Origin: VSJD01 sp964617825
Lineage (GTDB): Bacteria; Verrucomicrobiota; Kiritimatiellia; JAAZAB01
Direction: 5' to 3'
Assembly (NCBI GenBank): GCA_964617825.1
Contig: CAZTWL010000015.1
Span: 1-64,000 of the forward strand
Length of the DNA stretch: 64,000 bases
Shown: positions 36,496-46,108 of the stretch, in pieces
Position numbering within the stretch: position 1 is the stretch's first letter
How the letters are laid out: every line of letters begins with the position of its first letter
Made by a program: the position numbers and the translations under genes
Notes under the pieces: generated by a model
What the model was told of the DNA's origin: nothing
The model's database searches: none
The model's input: only the letters and a program-made list of their open reading frames with translations

Positions 36496-37377
36496 ATGCA
36501 AATTGCCTGGATTGGGACCGGCGTGATGGGAAGCGCCATGGCGGGGCATCTTTTAGCCGCCGGGCACGAACTGGTCTTGTGCTCGCGGACGAAAAGTAAG
36601 GCGGCCGGCCTCCTGCAGCGCGGAGCGCACTGGGCCCTGTCGCCGCGCGCGGCGGCGTCCGGCGCCGCCTGCGTTTGCGTCATGGTGGGATTTCCCGAGG
36701 ATGTCGAAGCGGTTGTGCTGGGGTCCGAGGGCGCTTTGCAGGCTATGCCGCCAGGTGCGCTGCTCGTGGATTTTACGACCAGCCGTCCGAGTCTGGCTAT
36801 CCGTATCGCGGCGGCGGCGGCGGCGCGCGGCGTTATGGCGCTCGATGCTCCCGTGTCAGGGGGCGACATCGGCGCTCGCGAGGCGCGTCTTTCCATCATG
36901 GTCGGCGGACCGCAAGAAGCCTTTGCGAAAGCATTGCCCATCTTGAACTGCCTGGCCAAGACCGTGGTTTACCAAGGAGCGTCGGGTTGCGGCCAGCACG
37001 CTAAAATGGTTAACCAGATCATGATCGCGGCGAACATGATTGGGCTGTGCGAGGGACTGATGTATGCGCGGCGGTCCGGCCTGGATCCGGCCAAGGTGCT
37101 GGCCAGTGTCGGCGGCGGCGCGGCGGCCTCTTGGAGCCTGGCAAATCTTTATCCGCGCATTCTGGCAGGCGATTATCGACCTGGATTTTATGTGGAGCAT
37201 TTCATCAAAGATCTGCAAATTGCGCTGGAAGAGGCGGAGCGCATGCATCTGACCCTGCCGGGTCTCGCTTTGGCCAGGCAACTCTACGAGACCGTGCGTG
37301 CCCAAGGCGGCGCGCGGCTCGGAACCCAGTCCCTCATCCTGGCCTTGGAGCATTTAAACCATTCCCATAAAAAATAG
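36496..37377 (+). CDS. 3-hydroxyisobutyrate dehydrogenase-family oxidoreductase
   Basis: 293 residues from the ATG at 36496, preceded by GGGAGG. The NAD(P)-binding motif IGTGVMGSAMAGHLL, the substrate loop DAPVSGGDIGA and catalytic Lys in CGQHAKMVNQ are all family hallmarks (beta-hydroxyacid dehydrogenases: 3-hydroxyisobutyrate, tartronate semialdehyde, 6-phosphogluconate-like or glyoxylate/succinic semialdehyde reductases). Ser/Arg at the end of the second strand (CSRTKSK) suggest NADPH preference. It is separated by 178 bp from the MFS gene and is probably expressed alone. The exact substrate cannot be fixed. Confidence 0.9.
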   Translation: MQIAWIGTGVMGSAMAGHLLAAGHELVLCSRTKSKAAGLLQRGAHWALSPRAAASGAACVCVMVGFPEDVEAVVLGSEGALQAMPPGALLVDFTTSRPSLAIRIAAAAAARGVMALDAPVSGGDIGAREARLSIMVGGPQEAFAKALPILNCLAKTVVYQGASGCGQHAKMVNQIMIAANMIGLCEGLMYARRSGLDPAKVLASVGGGAAASWSLANLYPRILAGDYRPGFYVEHFIKDLQIALEEAERMHLTLPGLALARQLYETVRAQGGARLGTQSLILALEHLNHSHKK

Positions 37378-37485
37378 CGTTTCAAGCCCGCGTTTTTTGG
37401 AATCGTCCAATGTTGACATCATGCCGTTGCCTTATTATCATCTAAATATTCTTATGGCATTTGCAACGGCCCAAAGGTCGATTCC

Positions 37486-39192
37486 ATGCCTAAAAAACAA
37501 TCATCGCTTCTTAGGCCCAACTCTAAAGCGGGTATGGGCAAATCGTTAAAAATCTCCGTGAAACAGCGGCAAGGCCGGCCGCAGTCGCACAAGGATGCCG
37601 GCGCGCCGGAATATTCTGCGCGCGCGGCGGACAAAGATATTACTTTGAGTTCCATTGTGGAGCACTTTTCGGATGCGATCACGGTGCTTGACCTCGATTA
37701 TACCATAACCCATATCAATCAAATGGCGGAACAACTGTACGGCTACACCCGGGCTGAGCTAAAAGGCCAAAAGCTGGACATATTTAATGCCGACCCAATG
37801 GCGGAGCAGATTCAGAAAAAAATATATTCCACCATTGCATCCGGAAATTCATATTTAGGCGAATCGCTGAACAAAAGAAAAGATGGCGTGACTTTTTATT
37901 GCGAATACAAGGTCATGCCTGTCAGAAACAACGCTGGCAATATTTTTTCGTACATTGCCGTTCAAAGGGACATTACCAAGCGCAAGCAGGCCGAGGAAGC
38001 TCTGCGGGAAAGCGAACAACGCTATCGGACTTTGCTCGAAGCTTCGTTCGACCTGGTCTATGTTATTGACCGTGACGATACTGTCCAATATGTCAACCGC
38101 GCGGCCCAGAAAGCCCTAAGACTTCCCAGCGCGGAAGTGCATGGCAAGCCGCGGGCCTTGTTTTTTCCGCCGGAGATTGCCGCCAGGCAGAAGTCTTCGC
38201 TCGACCAGGTCTTTGCCACCGGCGAGGCTCTGTTCGTGGAAAATAAAATGGAAAAAAAGGGGAATGTCTCCTGGCAAAACACGCATTTGATCCCGCTCAA
38301 AGGCGCGGATGGGCGGGTGAAGGCGATTCTCGGCATTTCGCGCGACACCACGGAACGGAAGCTTGCCGAAGAAGAAGTCCGCAAACTGAATGAAAGTCTG
38401 GACAAGCGCGTCCAGGAACGCACCGATGAGCTGGCGCAAGCCAACCAGGAGCTGGAAACGCTGATCCGCATCGCGTCACACGACTTGCGTTCGCCGCTGG
38501 TGAACATTCAGGGGTTCGTTCAGCTCCTGAACAAGAATTATGACGCGATGATGCATGCTCTGGACACGGCAGCCCTGCCGGACGAGACGCGGCAGACATT
38601 GGTTGCCTACCGTGAAAAAGCGGATAAATCCATCCGTTTCATCAATGCCGGGGTGGAGAAAATGACCGGCCTGATCAGCGGACTCCTGCGGATGTCGCAA
38701 TTGGGCCGCGCCCCGCTGACGCTTCAGCCGCTGCATATGAATGCCCTGCTGCGAACCGTTTTGGAAGCCATGGCCTTCCAGGTGCGTGCGGCTGCCGCGG
38801 AAATAACGGTGGATACCCTGCCGGATTGCATGGCCGATGAGGTGCTGATCAACCAGGTCTTTTCGAACCTGCTGGACAATGCCGTCAAATACCGTGACAG
38901 CGCCCGGCCCCTGTGCGTACGGGTCTGGGGCCGACGGGAAACGGATGGGCGCATAATGTATTGCGTCGAGGATAACGGGGTGGGCGTGGCGCCGGAGCAT
39001 CGGCAGAAAATATGGACCTTGTTTTTCCGGCCCACCCCTGCGAAGTCCAACGATGGAGATGGAATTGGTTTGGCGGCTGTTCAGCGGATCGTGCAGCGGC
39101 ATGGCGGCAAGGCGTGGATGGAATCGGAATTCGGCAAAAGCAGCCGATTTTTCCTGACCCTGCCGGCGATCACCAAGGAGGCGCAAGCATGA
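37486..39192 (+). CDS. Cytoplasmic PAS-PAS histidine kinase
   Basis: 568 residues without membrane segments. Two PAS domains (~55-170 and ~180-300; each ends with a D-I/T-T-x-R-K PAC motif), a short coiled coil (~300-320), then HisKA with ASHDLRSPLVNIQG (phospho-accepting His) and HATPase with N-box NLLDNAVKY, G1 VEDNGVGV and G2 DGIGLAAV. Its architecture resembles light- or redox-responsive kinases related to phytochrome-type kinases without the chromophore domain. The stop overlaps the ATG of the first response regulator (ATGA), so kinase and regulator are translated together. Confidence 0.92.
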   Translation: MPKKQSSLLRPNSKAGMGKSLKISVKQRQGRPQSHKDAGAPEYSARAADKDITLSSIVEHFSDAITVLDLDYTITHINQMAEQLYGYTRAELKGQKLDIFNADPMAEQIQKKIYSTIASGNSYLGESLNKRKDGVTFYCEYKVMPVRNNAGNIFSYIAVQRDITKRKQAEEALRESEQRYRTLLEASFDLVYVIDRDDTVQYVNRAAQKALRLPSAEVHGKPRALFFPPEIAARQKSSLDQVFATGEALFVENKMEKKGNVSWQNTHLIPLKGADGRVKAILGISRDTTERKLAEEEVRKLNESLDKRVQERTDELAQANQELETLIRIASHDLRSPLVNIQGFVQLLNKNYDAMMHALDTAALPDETRQTLVAYREKADKSIRFINAGVEKMTGLISGLLRMSQLGRAPLTLQPLHMNALLRTVLEAMAFQVRAAAAEITVDTLPDCMADEVLINQVFSNLLDNAVKYRDSARPLCVRVWGRRETDGRIMYCVEDNGVGVAPEHRQKIWTLFFRPTPAKSNDGDGIGLAAVQRIVQRHGGKAWMESEFGKSSRFFLTLPAITKEAQA

Positions 39193-39665
39193 CCGGCGAG
39201 CATGCCAAAATTACAATCCTGATTGCCGACGACGACGATGGTCATGCGGAGTTGATTAAGGAACAATTGCGCAGCGCCGGCGTTGTCAACGACATTGTGC
39301 GTTTTTGGGATGGCCAGGAAATCTGGGACTATCTTGGAGTCCAAGGTCGGCGGATATCCCAGTGTGCCCGCCATGGTTTTCTCCTGCTTTTGGATATCGT
39401 GATGCCGCGCATGGATGGCTTTGAGGTTTTGCGGCGCATAAAGACCGACAAGCAGTGGCACAGCCTGCCCGTTATCATGCTGACCACAACGGATAATCCA
39501 CAAGAGATCGAGGACTGTTACAATCTCGGCTGCAACTGCTACATCGTCAAGCCGTTGGAATATGCTTCATTCACGGAAATGTTGAAACGCTTGGGTTTGT
39601 TCCTGACGGTGGTCCGGATACCGACAATGTCGCCGAAGGATAGCCAAGGAGGGCCGTGTTCATGA
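39189..39665 (+). CDS. Single-domain response regulator (Rcp1-like)
   Basis: 158 residues consisting of a receiver domain only. Acidic residues ADDDD (13-17), phospho-acceptor Asp69 in LLLLDIVMP, Thr in MLTTTD and Lys in YIVKPLEY. The loop before Asp69 is long, as in Rcp1-type partners of phytochrome-like kinases. ATGA overlap with the kinase upstream. It overlaps the next open frame by a few bases. No output domain, so it likely works by protein contact or phosphotransfer. Confidence 0.9.
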   Translation: MTGEHAKITILIADDDDGHAELIKEQLRSAGVVNDIVRFWDGQEIWDYLGVQGRRISQCARHGFLLLLDIVMPRMDGFEVLRRIKTDKQWHSLPVIMLTTTDNPQEIEDCYNLGCNCYIVKPLEYASFTEMLKRLGLFLTVVRIPTMSPKDSQGGPCS

Positions 39666-40291
39666 CAAAAAAGAATTGTGAGGTGTTGTTGATCGAAGAT
39701 GACCCGGCGGATGCCCAGTTGATCATGGAAATTCTAAGAGAAGAGCCCGCGAACGCGATGAAGTTCCGCCAGGCGCATAATCTGGCGCAGGGCCTGGAGA
39801 TTTTGGAACAAGGCGGAGTCGATGTGGTGCTGCTGGACTTGACCCTGCCGGATAGCTCGGGGCATAATACGTTCAGCATGCTGTCCAAGCACGTGCCGGC
39901 GATGCCGGTGATTGTGTTGACGGGAATGGACGACAAGGAGATGGCCATCCGCATCGTCCAGGAAGGCGCGCAGGATTACCTGGTGAAGAGCCTCGTGGAT
40001 TATACCATGCTGGCGCGCTCGATCCGCTATTCGATCGAGCGCAAGCGAGCGCTGCAGGAGAAAGACCAGTTGATCTGGCAGCTGCGGGAGACGCTGGCCG
40101 ATGTGAAAACCTTGAGCGGCTTGTTGCCGATCTGCGCTTCCTGCAAGCATATCCGTGACGACAAGGGGTACTGGCACCAGGTGGAATCATACATCCAGGA
40201 ACATTCCTCCGCCGTGTTTACCCATGGTCTCTGTCCCAAGTGCGCGCAGAAACTTTATCCTAGACCGGCGGCCGACAATGAAGTTCCCTGA
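39662..40291 (+). CDS. Response regulator with Cys-rich C-terminal tail
   Basis: 209 residues from the ATG at 39662, overlapping the previous stop (ATGA). Receiver ~7-125: IEDDPAD, phospho-acceptor Asp59 (VVLLDLTLP), LTGMDD, Lys in YLVKSL. A coiled coil follows, then a tail with LPICASCKHIRDDKGYW and HGLCPKCAQKL. The two Cys-x2-Cys pairs probably bind zinc. The same tail ends the regulator at 60094-60786. It is the third member of the kinase-regulator unit. Function of the tail is unknown. Confidence 0.88.
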   Translation: MTKKNCEVLLIEDDPADAQLIMEILREEPANAMKFRQAHNLAQGLEILEQGGVDVVLLDLTLPDSSGHNTFSMLSKHVPAMPVIVLTGMDDKEMAIRIVQEGAQDYLVKSLVDYTMLARSIRYSIERKRALQEKDQLIWQLRETLADVKTLSGLLPICASCKHIRDDKGYWHQVESYIQEHSSAVFTHGLCPKCAQKLYPRPAADNEVP

Positions 40292-40383
40292 CGGCCGCTT
40301 CGGTTGGCGGCGGTTATTCTTGCGTCAGCCGCGGCGTTGCCCGTATTTCCCGAAAATGCGGCCGTCATCGCCCGTTTGCCGCC

Positions 40384-41169
40384 CTATGGTCCGGTGTCTT
40401 CCAGCTCGAAGTCGATCGTTATGTCCTTGTAGGCGCCGCCAAACCCGAAGGGCAGTTCCGGCAATTTTTGGACCGATTCCACGGCGGTCATCACGGACGA
40501 ATCCATGAGGCCGTTGCCGGAAGTGTCCGCCATTTTTTTCTGGATGATCTGGCCATCCTGACGGACGCGTACCATGACCCTTGTCGTCAGGCCGCGTTTG
40601 CCGGCCAGGGCGCTGGGTTGTTGCCAGGCATCGTACATAATCGCGCGCACCTGGGCCAGATACCAGCCGTAGGGTGTCGCTTCGCCGGAGCCGGAGCCCG
40701 AGCCGGTCCCATATGCGGCGCCCGGCGCGCCGGCGGAAGAAGACTCCCCGACGTTGGCCACGGCAGAGCCCAGCAGACGGCGTATCTGGGCGGCCGATAA
40801 TTGTTTGACCTGTTTTTTGGCGCCGGGGACGACGGAGCGTTTTACCAGATTGGTGCTCACTTCGATTTTAGGTTTCGTGGTGTTTTCGGAAGGCTTGGTT
40901 TTCGGTTTGGGTGACTCCGCCTTCTCCGGCTCCGGAATGGGTTCGGGAACATCGGCCGGCTCCGGCTCGGCTTTTGCGGTTTCCGGCGCTGCGGCTGCAG
41001 CGGACGCCGGCGGAGGCGGCGGTCCGGGCTGAAAATCCACGAAGAACGTCATATCCTTGGGCGGTCGTCGGGAATGGCAGGAACATAAGGAAAACCCAAT
41101 CAGAACATAGACGCAGGCCAGATGGACCGCGACACAGATCAGTATGTTCCGTAGATAAGCATTCTTCAT
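40384..41169 (-). CDS. TonB/TolA-like energy transducer
   Basis: 261 residues from the ATG at 41169. One N-terminal membrane helix (~8-28), a Pro/Glu/Lys-rich periplasm-spanning stretch (~45-115), then a C-terminal TonB/TolA domain (~175-261: YLAQVRAIMYDAWQQP, TTRVMVRVRQDG, VESVQKLPELP). The YDAWQQP segment and position downstream of ExbB/ExbD-type genes fit energy transfer from the proton-motive force to the outer membrane. The final gene of three on the minus strand. TolA or TonB cannot be decided; no Pal or TonB receptor is nearby. Confidence 0.8.
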   Translation of the reverse strand: MKNAYLRNILICVAVHLACVYVLIGFSLCSCHSRRPPKDMTFFVDFQPGPPPPPASAAAAAPETAKAEPEPADVPEPIPEPEKAESPKPKTKPSENTTKPKIEVSTNLVKRSVVPGAKKQVKQLSAAQIRRLLGSAVANVGESSSAGAPGAAYGTGSGSGSGEATPYGWYLAQVRAIMYDAWQQPSALAGKRGLTTRVMVRVRQDGQIIQKKMADTSGNGLMDSSVMTAVESVQKLPELPFGFGGAYKDITIDFELEDTGP

Positions 41170-41191
41170 GGCGCGCTTTTCTTGCCCAGGA

Positions 41192-41593
41192 TTATTCCGC
41201 CTGGGATACCAGCGCCATCTTGCTGAGTCCGGCGTCGTGCAGAATGCGCATGACATCCATGACCCGGCTGTATTTCAGGTCCTTATCCGCGCGCACGAAC
41301 ACCGTGATGGCTGGATCCGTTTTTCCCAGACGATTCATTTCCGTCTTCATCTGGGTTTCCGTTACCGGCTGGTTATCCAGAAAAATTGCGCCGTCCAGGC
41401 GCACGCTGACCGTCCGGGAGCGGTCCGGCTTCAGCTCCGAGGCCTTGCCTTGGGGCAGGTTGACATGGACCCCTTGCTCCATGAGGGGATAAGTGATCAG
41501 GAACACGGTCAGGAGCAGGAACGCGAAATCGAGCATGGGGACCAAGTTGATTTCGCCGACGGCGTGAAGTGTTTTCCTGGTTCTTCTGGGCAC
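41192..41593 (-). CDS. ExbD/TolR-type biopolymer transport protein
   Basis: 133 residues. A basic N-terminus (MPRRTRK), one membrane helix with the key Asp (NLVPMLDFAFLLLTVFLI), then a periplasmic domain ending in MDVMRILHDAGLSKMALV, as in ExbD/TolR. It lies 14 bp after the ExbB/TolQ-type gene and just before the transducer. It forms the proton channel with that partner. Confidence 0.93.
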   Translation of the reverse strand: MPRRTRKTLHAVGEINLVPMLDFAFLLLTVFLITYPLMEQGVHVNLPQGKASELKPDRSRTVSVRLDGAIFLDNQPVTETQMKTEMNRLGKTDPAITVFVRADKDLKYSRVMDVMRILHDAGLSKMALVSQAE

Positions 41594-41607
41594 GCTGGGC
41601 TCCTTGC

Positions 41608-42354
41608 CTATTTGCGGAGGCTATGGCGTTCGAGGTCGGCCATCAGTTCTTCGGCAAAATGTTCCATCATTGTGCTCAGAATCCGGATGCGGCTGGTCAG
41701 CATATTGTAACCGATCAGCGACGGGAGCGCCACGATCAAGCCGGCCAGCGTGGCGATCAGCGAGCCCGAAATGCCGGGGGCCACGGCTGAAAGCGTTGCC
41801 GTGCCCTGGATGGCCAGCCCGCCGAAGGCATCCATGACCCCCCATACCGTGCCCATCAGTCCGATGAACGGCGCGGCTGTTACGGAAGTGGCGAGGACCA
41901 CGACGTTTTTCTCCAGCTGAATGACTTGTTCATCCACTGTCTGGTCAATGATGTTACGCACGATTTTCATGTCCGCATCGTTCAGCTTCGGCGTCGAGGG
42001 TTCTGACCGGCCTCCGAACCACTCTGCCGCATTGATGCCGCGGGCCTCGATCAGGCCGTGCAGCGTTCGGCAAGCGGTGCGGTACATCGTGTACAGCGGG
42101 CAGCCGGGAAAGCTCTGACGCTTTAAAATCAGGGAGAGAGGTTGCGCCTCTTCCTGATAAACCGCCAGAAAACGCTTGGATTCGCCGAGCGCCCGGCGAT
42201 ATTCCTTGAACTTGGTGACCATAATGGACCAGGCCACCACCGACCCGATCAGGAGCAGGACCACCAGCGTTTTACCGGCCGCATTGGCCCGCATGAAGGC
42301 ATCCACCAGATCCGCCTGGGGAAACAGAGGCAGGAAAAAAAACATTGTATTCAT
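41608..42354 (-). CDS. ExbB/TolQ-type proton channel protein
   Basis: 248 residues with three membrane helices: ~20-45, and a pair with the intervening GLMGTVWGVMDAF and IATLAGLIVALPSLIGYN signature of MotA/TolQ/ExbB proteins. A large cytoplasmic loop lies between helix 1 and 2. It is the first gene of the ExbB-ExbD-TonB unit. Confidence 0.93.
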   Translation of the reverse strand: MNTMFFFLPLFPQADLVDAFMRANAAGKTLVVLLLIGSVVAWSIMVTKFKEYRRALGESKRFLAVYQEEAQPLSLILKRQSFPGCPLYTMYRTACRTLHGLIEARGINAAEWFGGRSEPSTPKLNDADMKIVRNIIDQTVDEQVIQLEKNVVVLATSVTAAPFIGLMGTVWGVMDAFGGLAIQGTATLSAVAPGISGSLIATLAGLIVALPSLIGYNMLTSRIRILSTMMEHFAEELMADLERHSLRK

Positions 42355-42463
42355 GAACGTGCATTATAGAACCCACCCCCCGCCGGTCAAGTACCGTGTC
42401 GCGAAAACTTCATCTCTCCAGTTGCGATCATATCTTGACAAGTGGCTGCCGTATTTTTTTGTT

Positions 42464-45400
42464 TTATTCGCAGACGCTCAGATCCTTGAGGCGGAGAACC
42501 TGCTTGACCCTGCGCATTTCGGTCAAATAGAGCGCTTGCTGCGACGATACCACCGCTATGCCGGTGATTTTGATGGGATAAGGCAAGGCATTATCCCGGT
42601 TGGGACCCAGCCATAGCTTCGGCACCGATCCAACGGATAAGTCCGGAATCGGCGACTTGTCCGTAAGCGGGAAACTTAAAAAATTCCAACCGTCAAAATT
42701 TATCGATATCCGTCCATCATAATCGGTAAAGCCGTGGGATATTTGTCTGACGCCATCGGCCCCTTCAATTTCCCAGCAGATCTGTCCCCATCCCGAATTG
42801 CCTTTTACCCAGATGCCGATGGTCGTCGGCTTGCCCAAAACCGTAACCGGCTTTTTCAGACGGAACATGGCATATTCGCTCATGAGCGCCGGCCGCCGGT
42901 TGTTGGGCGCGAGCTCCACTTCAAGGCAATCGCCTTTTTCATCGTCCTTAACTCCACGCATTATGTAATTGCCGCGAGTCTGGTATGGCACGTTTCCCCT
43001 GGCGTTTTCCAGCATGGGATTAATATCCTTGCTCACTTCCCACTCCGCAGGATCATTCATGACATTGACAACTTGCAAGCCGTCCGGCGGCAAATCGTCC
43101 GGGTAGGTTCGTTTGCCGCAGGTGATCGTGCGCACTTCGAACGGCGTTATCAAATATTGAGCCGCCGTTCCTGCGATCAGCTCAAGACCTTCGGCCCCGA
43201 CAGGCAATTTCCGGATGCGGCCATACATATCGACGACTTCCACGTTGGTGACTTTGGAAAATTCAATTTTCAAGGCGCCCGTTCCGCGGCTGGCCCAGAT
43301 TGCATATACTTTCCGGCCATCCGGCCGGTTAAATTCCAGCGCATAGATGCTGTAAGAGCCGGTTGGAAATTCGCGCTGTAGTTGCGCCCGGTCAAGCACC
43401 CGCGTCAGGACGGCCATGCCGACATAAGCTTTTTTCGGGAACAGAAGCGGGTAACGGCGGCAGAGCCCGCTACCGCCCCAGAATGAATTTTGGTAGTTGT
43501 TGCCGGTATCGTAAAGCAGCGCGGTAGATATATACGGCGACCGGTACGCCAGGGCGATCAAGTTGTCGCGCACATACCATTCGGCTTGAAGTTTTTGACC
43601 GATCAAACGATCGAGCCGGTAGTTGTATTCAAAACAAGTGCAAACCTGCCAGTTGTAGCCGTATTTGCGGGCAATTTCTCGGAGCAGCCAGAAACACTGG
43701 GTCCCGATGACCGTGAGTTTTTCCGGCAAGGCGGTCCGGTTGACAGTTTCGTTGCCGATGTAATCGGCGTATTCTTCAGGAAACCCGCGCCGCAATCCCT
43801 CGGCGATAAGTTCCGAACAGCCCAGCGAATTGCCGATGATAATGTTTAAGTTCGGGAATTTTGCGCGGATCAGCTCGGCTGCCCATGTGGCTTGCTGCCA
43901 ACGTTCGTTCGCACTCTCGTTTGTTTTGCCGGGGCGAATGAGATCGTTGGTTGCCGCCAAATCAATCAGCTCCGGAGCCTGTTGATAACTGCCGTTGGCG
44001 CTTTCGTGAAAGATCATGATGGAATTTATGTGCGGAAATCTTTGCAGGCGATCGCGAATAAAGTCTTCGATCCTGGCGTCCGGCTCCCCTCTCGCTTTCA
44101 TTCGGCCAACCCAGCCGATCATGGCGTCGGTCACTTTCCAGGGGGCAAGCATTTCCTCGCTCAAGTTTTCGACGCCTTGATTGATGTGCACGCGCCGGAA
44201 TCCCAGCTTGTTCAGCAATGGGCCCGCGATCCTGATGTCTGCCGTGCCGTAGTGGGACTTGCCGAACCACCAGCTGCTATACGGCGATTCGAAGCCGGCT
44301 TGGCGCGTGTCGGGGCCAAGCAGGGCAAACGCCGCCGGATACTTGATCAACTGCCGCTGGCCTTGCCATAATTCGACGTCAATACCGTACCATCCCGGCT
44401 GCGACTGCTGCAAGGGAATGATGGTTTTTTGTTCGCCCTCGCTTGCCTTCAAGCTCAAATTTGTTTCGCCGCCGGCAATTTTTTGGCCGTCAACGTCCTG
44501 GATGTTCCAACGCAGAATATATTCGCCATCCCGGATCGGGCGCAGGACCACCGGCAGCTCCGGCTTTTCGTCATTGTTAAAGATATTGCCGGGCTGGGTC
44601 TGGCGCACTTCCATTTCCACCGGCGTCTTTTCCAGCGTCAGGGCCAGCACCTTCACGCCACTGACGGAGTTGGGCTCCGGCTTCCAGCGTTCATCGCCGA
44701 AAGGATGGGATAATTTGGGCAGCTTGCCGAGCAGTTCGAAATCCAGGTACGGCCCGATTTGCAAGGTGCCCCTCACCGGCTTCTCGTCCCACAGCAGGTC
44801 CTGAATGGGGCCAATATCCAGCGGAACTTCAACCAGCCAGACCGGATTGGTTTTGTCGTTGCTGATTATCGATCCGGCTTGAACCATGCCGGGACCGGGC
44901 GTCTCGTGGCCGCGCGGCAATTTAACGGTGACATCCGCTATTGCGTCCCGCCCGCGACCGGAATATTTGCCCTGATCAACAAAACGGGTCAGCCGGGCGG
45001 TAATCACCGGTTCTTTTTTGGGGTCATCGTCAACGGCGCAGAGCATCCACGCCCGGATATATTGCTCAGCCGGAACCGTAACCAAAATTGAGTCCTTGAG
45101 CCCGTCAAATGAGCTGCGCCCCAAGATATCTTTAAGTTCGCGATAGGTTTGGCCCACATCAAGCCAGGCAGACAAGGGTCGATGGATGGGAGCCTTGTCC
45201 GGCGAATCGGCCAGTTTTATGACCACGCGGGTGTTTTCCGGCAAACCGGCGGCGGCTGGCAGCCGGGCAATGTCCAGCGGCATATATCTCGAATCACCTT
45301 GTGCGTAAGCAAAAACTGTTTCGCCGAGCGCGGAGCCGGGCATAATTTCGAAAGTAATTTCTTTTAATTTGCCGGGATGATCAATGCGTCCCGCATAACG

Positions 45401-45919
45401 CCCGTCCAGCCAGATGCCCGGGCCGGTGGTATCCATGCGGAAGGCTATGGGAAAACAGTGCGCCAGCGGTGACGGCAAATTGTCCCATTTCCGGACGTAT
45501 TCCTGCCAGACATTTTCCGGGTAGCGGGCAAGATTGGGCCGGACATAGTTGCGCACTTGTCCCGGGGAAAACTCAATACCGGCGTTTTTAAGGATAACCT
45601 TGGATTTGTTCGTGTAGGCAAGGGTTTCGTCAAACGGATGGATGGTCAGCTTGTGGATCACACCGTCCTGCCAGCGCAAATAAATCCGGATCCCTTCCGG
45701 ACCGGAGCGCACCATTGTCGTCGCGGCGATAACGTCGTTGGAAACCGCTGTGCTTTGTTTAAACGATCGATCGGCGCTTTTCAGACCCTGTTCTTCTTTG
45801 AATACCGGATTGTCCGCTGAATTTGTTGGCGGCATGACGGCGCCATACCCGGACAACATGAAGCCGCAGGTCAACACGCCCGCCATTAGTTTTTGAACAG
45901 CCCAATATAATTTGCGCAT
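42464..45919 (-). CDS. Large secreted protein of unknown function, possible glycoside-hydrolase-like barrel
   Basis: 1151 residues from the ATG at 45919, preceded by GGAAGGGAAG. The signal peptide ends near SGYGAVMPP. Residues ~50-540 are a beta-rich N-terminal region of several sandwich-like domains. About 570-880 look like a TIM-barrel region (FRRVHINQGVENLSEE, MIFHESANGSY, NIIIGNSLG, YIGNETVNRT), with acidic residues (Glu in FHESANG, Glu in GNETV) as possible catalytic pair. After this come ~100 residues of beta-sandwich and a last domain (~980-1151) resembling a carbohydrate-binding module. The family was not recognised. Export and polysaccharide contact are inferred; the enzymatic role is not proven. 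Confidence 0.65.
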   Translation of the reverse strand: MRKLYWAVQKLMAGVLTCGFMLSGYGAVMPPTNSADNPVFKEEQGLKSADRSFKQSTAVSNDVIAATTMVRSGPEGIRIYLRWQDGVIHKLTIHPFDETLAYTNKSKVILKNAGIEFSPGQVRNYVRPNLARYPENVWQEYVRKWDNLPSPLAHCFPIAFRMDTTGPGIWLDGRYAGRIDHPGKLKEITFEIMPGSALGETVFAYAQGDSRYMPLDIARLPAAAGLPENTRVVIKLADSPDKAPIHRPLSAWLDVGQTYRELKDILGRSSFDGLKDSILVTVPAEQYIRAWMLCAVDDDPKKEPVITARLTRFVDQGKYSGRGRDAIADVTVKLPRGHETPGPGMVQAGSIISNDKTNPVWLVEVPLDIGPIQDLLWDEKPVRGTLQIGPYLDFELLGKLPKLSHPFGDERWKPEPNSVSGVKVLALTLEKTPVEMEVRQTQPGNIFNNDEKPELPVVLRPIRDGEYILRWNIQDVDGQKIAGGETNLSLKASEGEQKTIIPLQQSQPGWYGIDVELWQGQRQLIKYPAAFALLGPDTRQAGFESPYSSWWFGKSHYGTADIRIAGPLLNKLGFRRVHINQGVENLSEEMLAPWKVTDAMIGWVGRMKARGEPDARIEDFIRDRLQRFPHINSIMIFHESANGSYQQAPELIDLAATNDLIRPGKTNESANERWQQATWAAELIRAKFPNLNIIIGNSLGCSELIAEGLRRGFPEEYADYIGNETVNRTALPEKLTVIGTQCFWLLREIARKYGYNWQVCTCFEYNYRLDRLIGQKLQAEWYVRDNLIALAYRSPYISTALLYDTGNNYQNSFWGGSGLCRRYPLLFPKKAYVGMAVLTRVLDRAQLQREFPTGSYSIYALEFNRPDGRKVYAIWASRGTGALKIEFSKVTNVEVVDMYGRIRKLPVGAEGLELIAGTAAQYLITPFEVRTITCGKRTYPDDLPPDGLQVVNVMNDPAEWEVSKDINPMLENARGNVPYQTRGNYIMRGVKDDEKGDCLEVELAPNNRRPALMSEYAMFRLKKPVTVLGKPTTIGIWVKGNSGWGQICWEIEGADGVRQISHGFTDYDGRISINFDGWNFLSFPLTDKSPIPDLSVGSVPKLWLGPNRDNALPYPIKITGIAVVSSQQALYLTEMRRVKQVLRLKDLSVCE

Positions 45920-45956
45920 GCAGACTTCCCTTCCGAAGTTGGAATATTCGGATGTT

Positions 45957-45972
45957 TTTTGACAGGTCAAAA
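45957..45972. promoter_or_regulatory. Palindromic operator-like element
   Basis: TTTTGACAGGTCAAAA: two perfect 7-bp half-sites separated by 2 bp, 37 bp upstream of the large secreted-protein gene. It overlaps a possible -35 box (TTGACC on the minus strand). It could be a repressor or activator site. Confidence 0.4.
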
Positions 45973-46108
45973 CAAGAAGGTCTGCAGAGACCCACTGGTT
46001 TGTCCGATCATACCATAGGCAAGCCGGCTTCTGCGGGAGCATATCTTTGTCGATCTTATCCAAGCCTGCTTGTCTAAAATCTGCATGATCGAACCTAAGC
46101 GTGGCTTG

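Noticed and set aside
40290..40368. Inverted repeat GACGGCCGC/GCGGCCGTC between the convergent regulator and TonB genes
   Set aside because: The ~60-bp loop and absence of a T-run make it a poor terminator; such GC-rich repeats arise by chance here.
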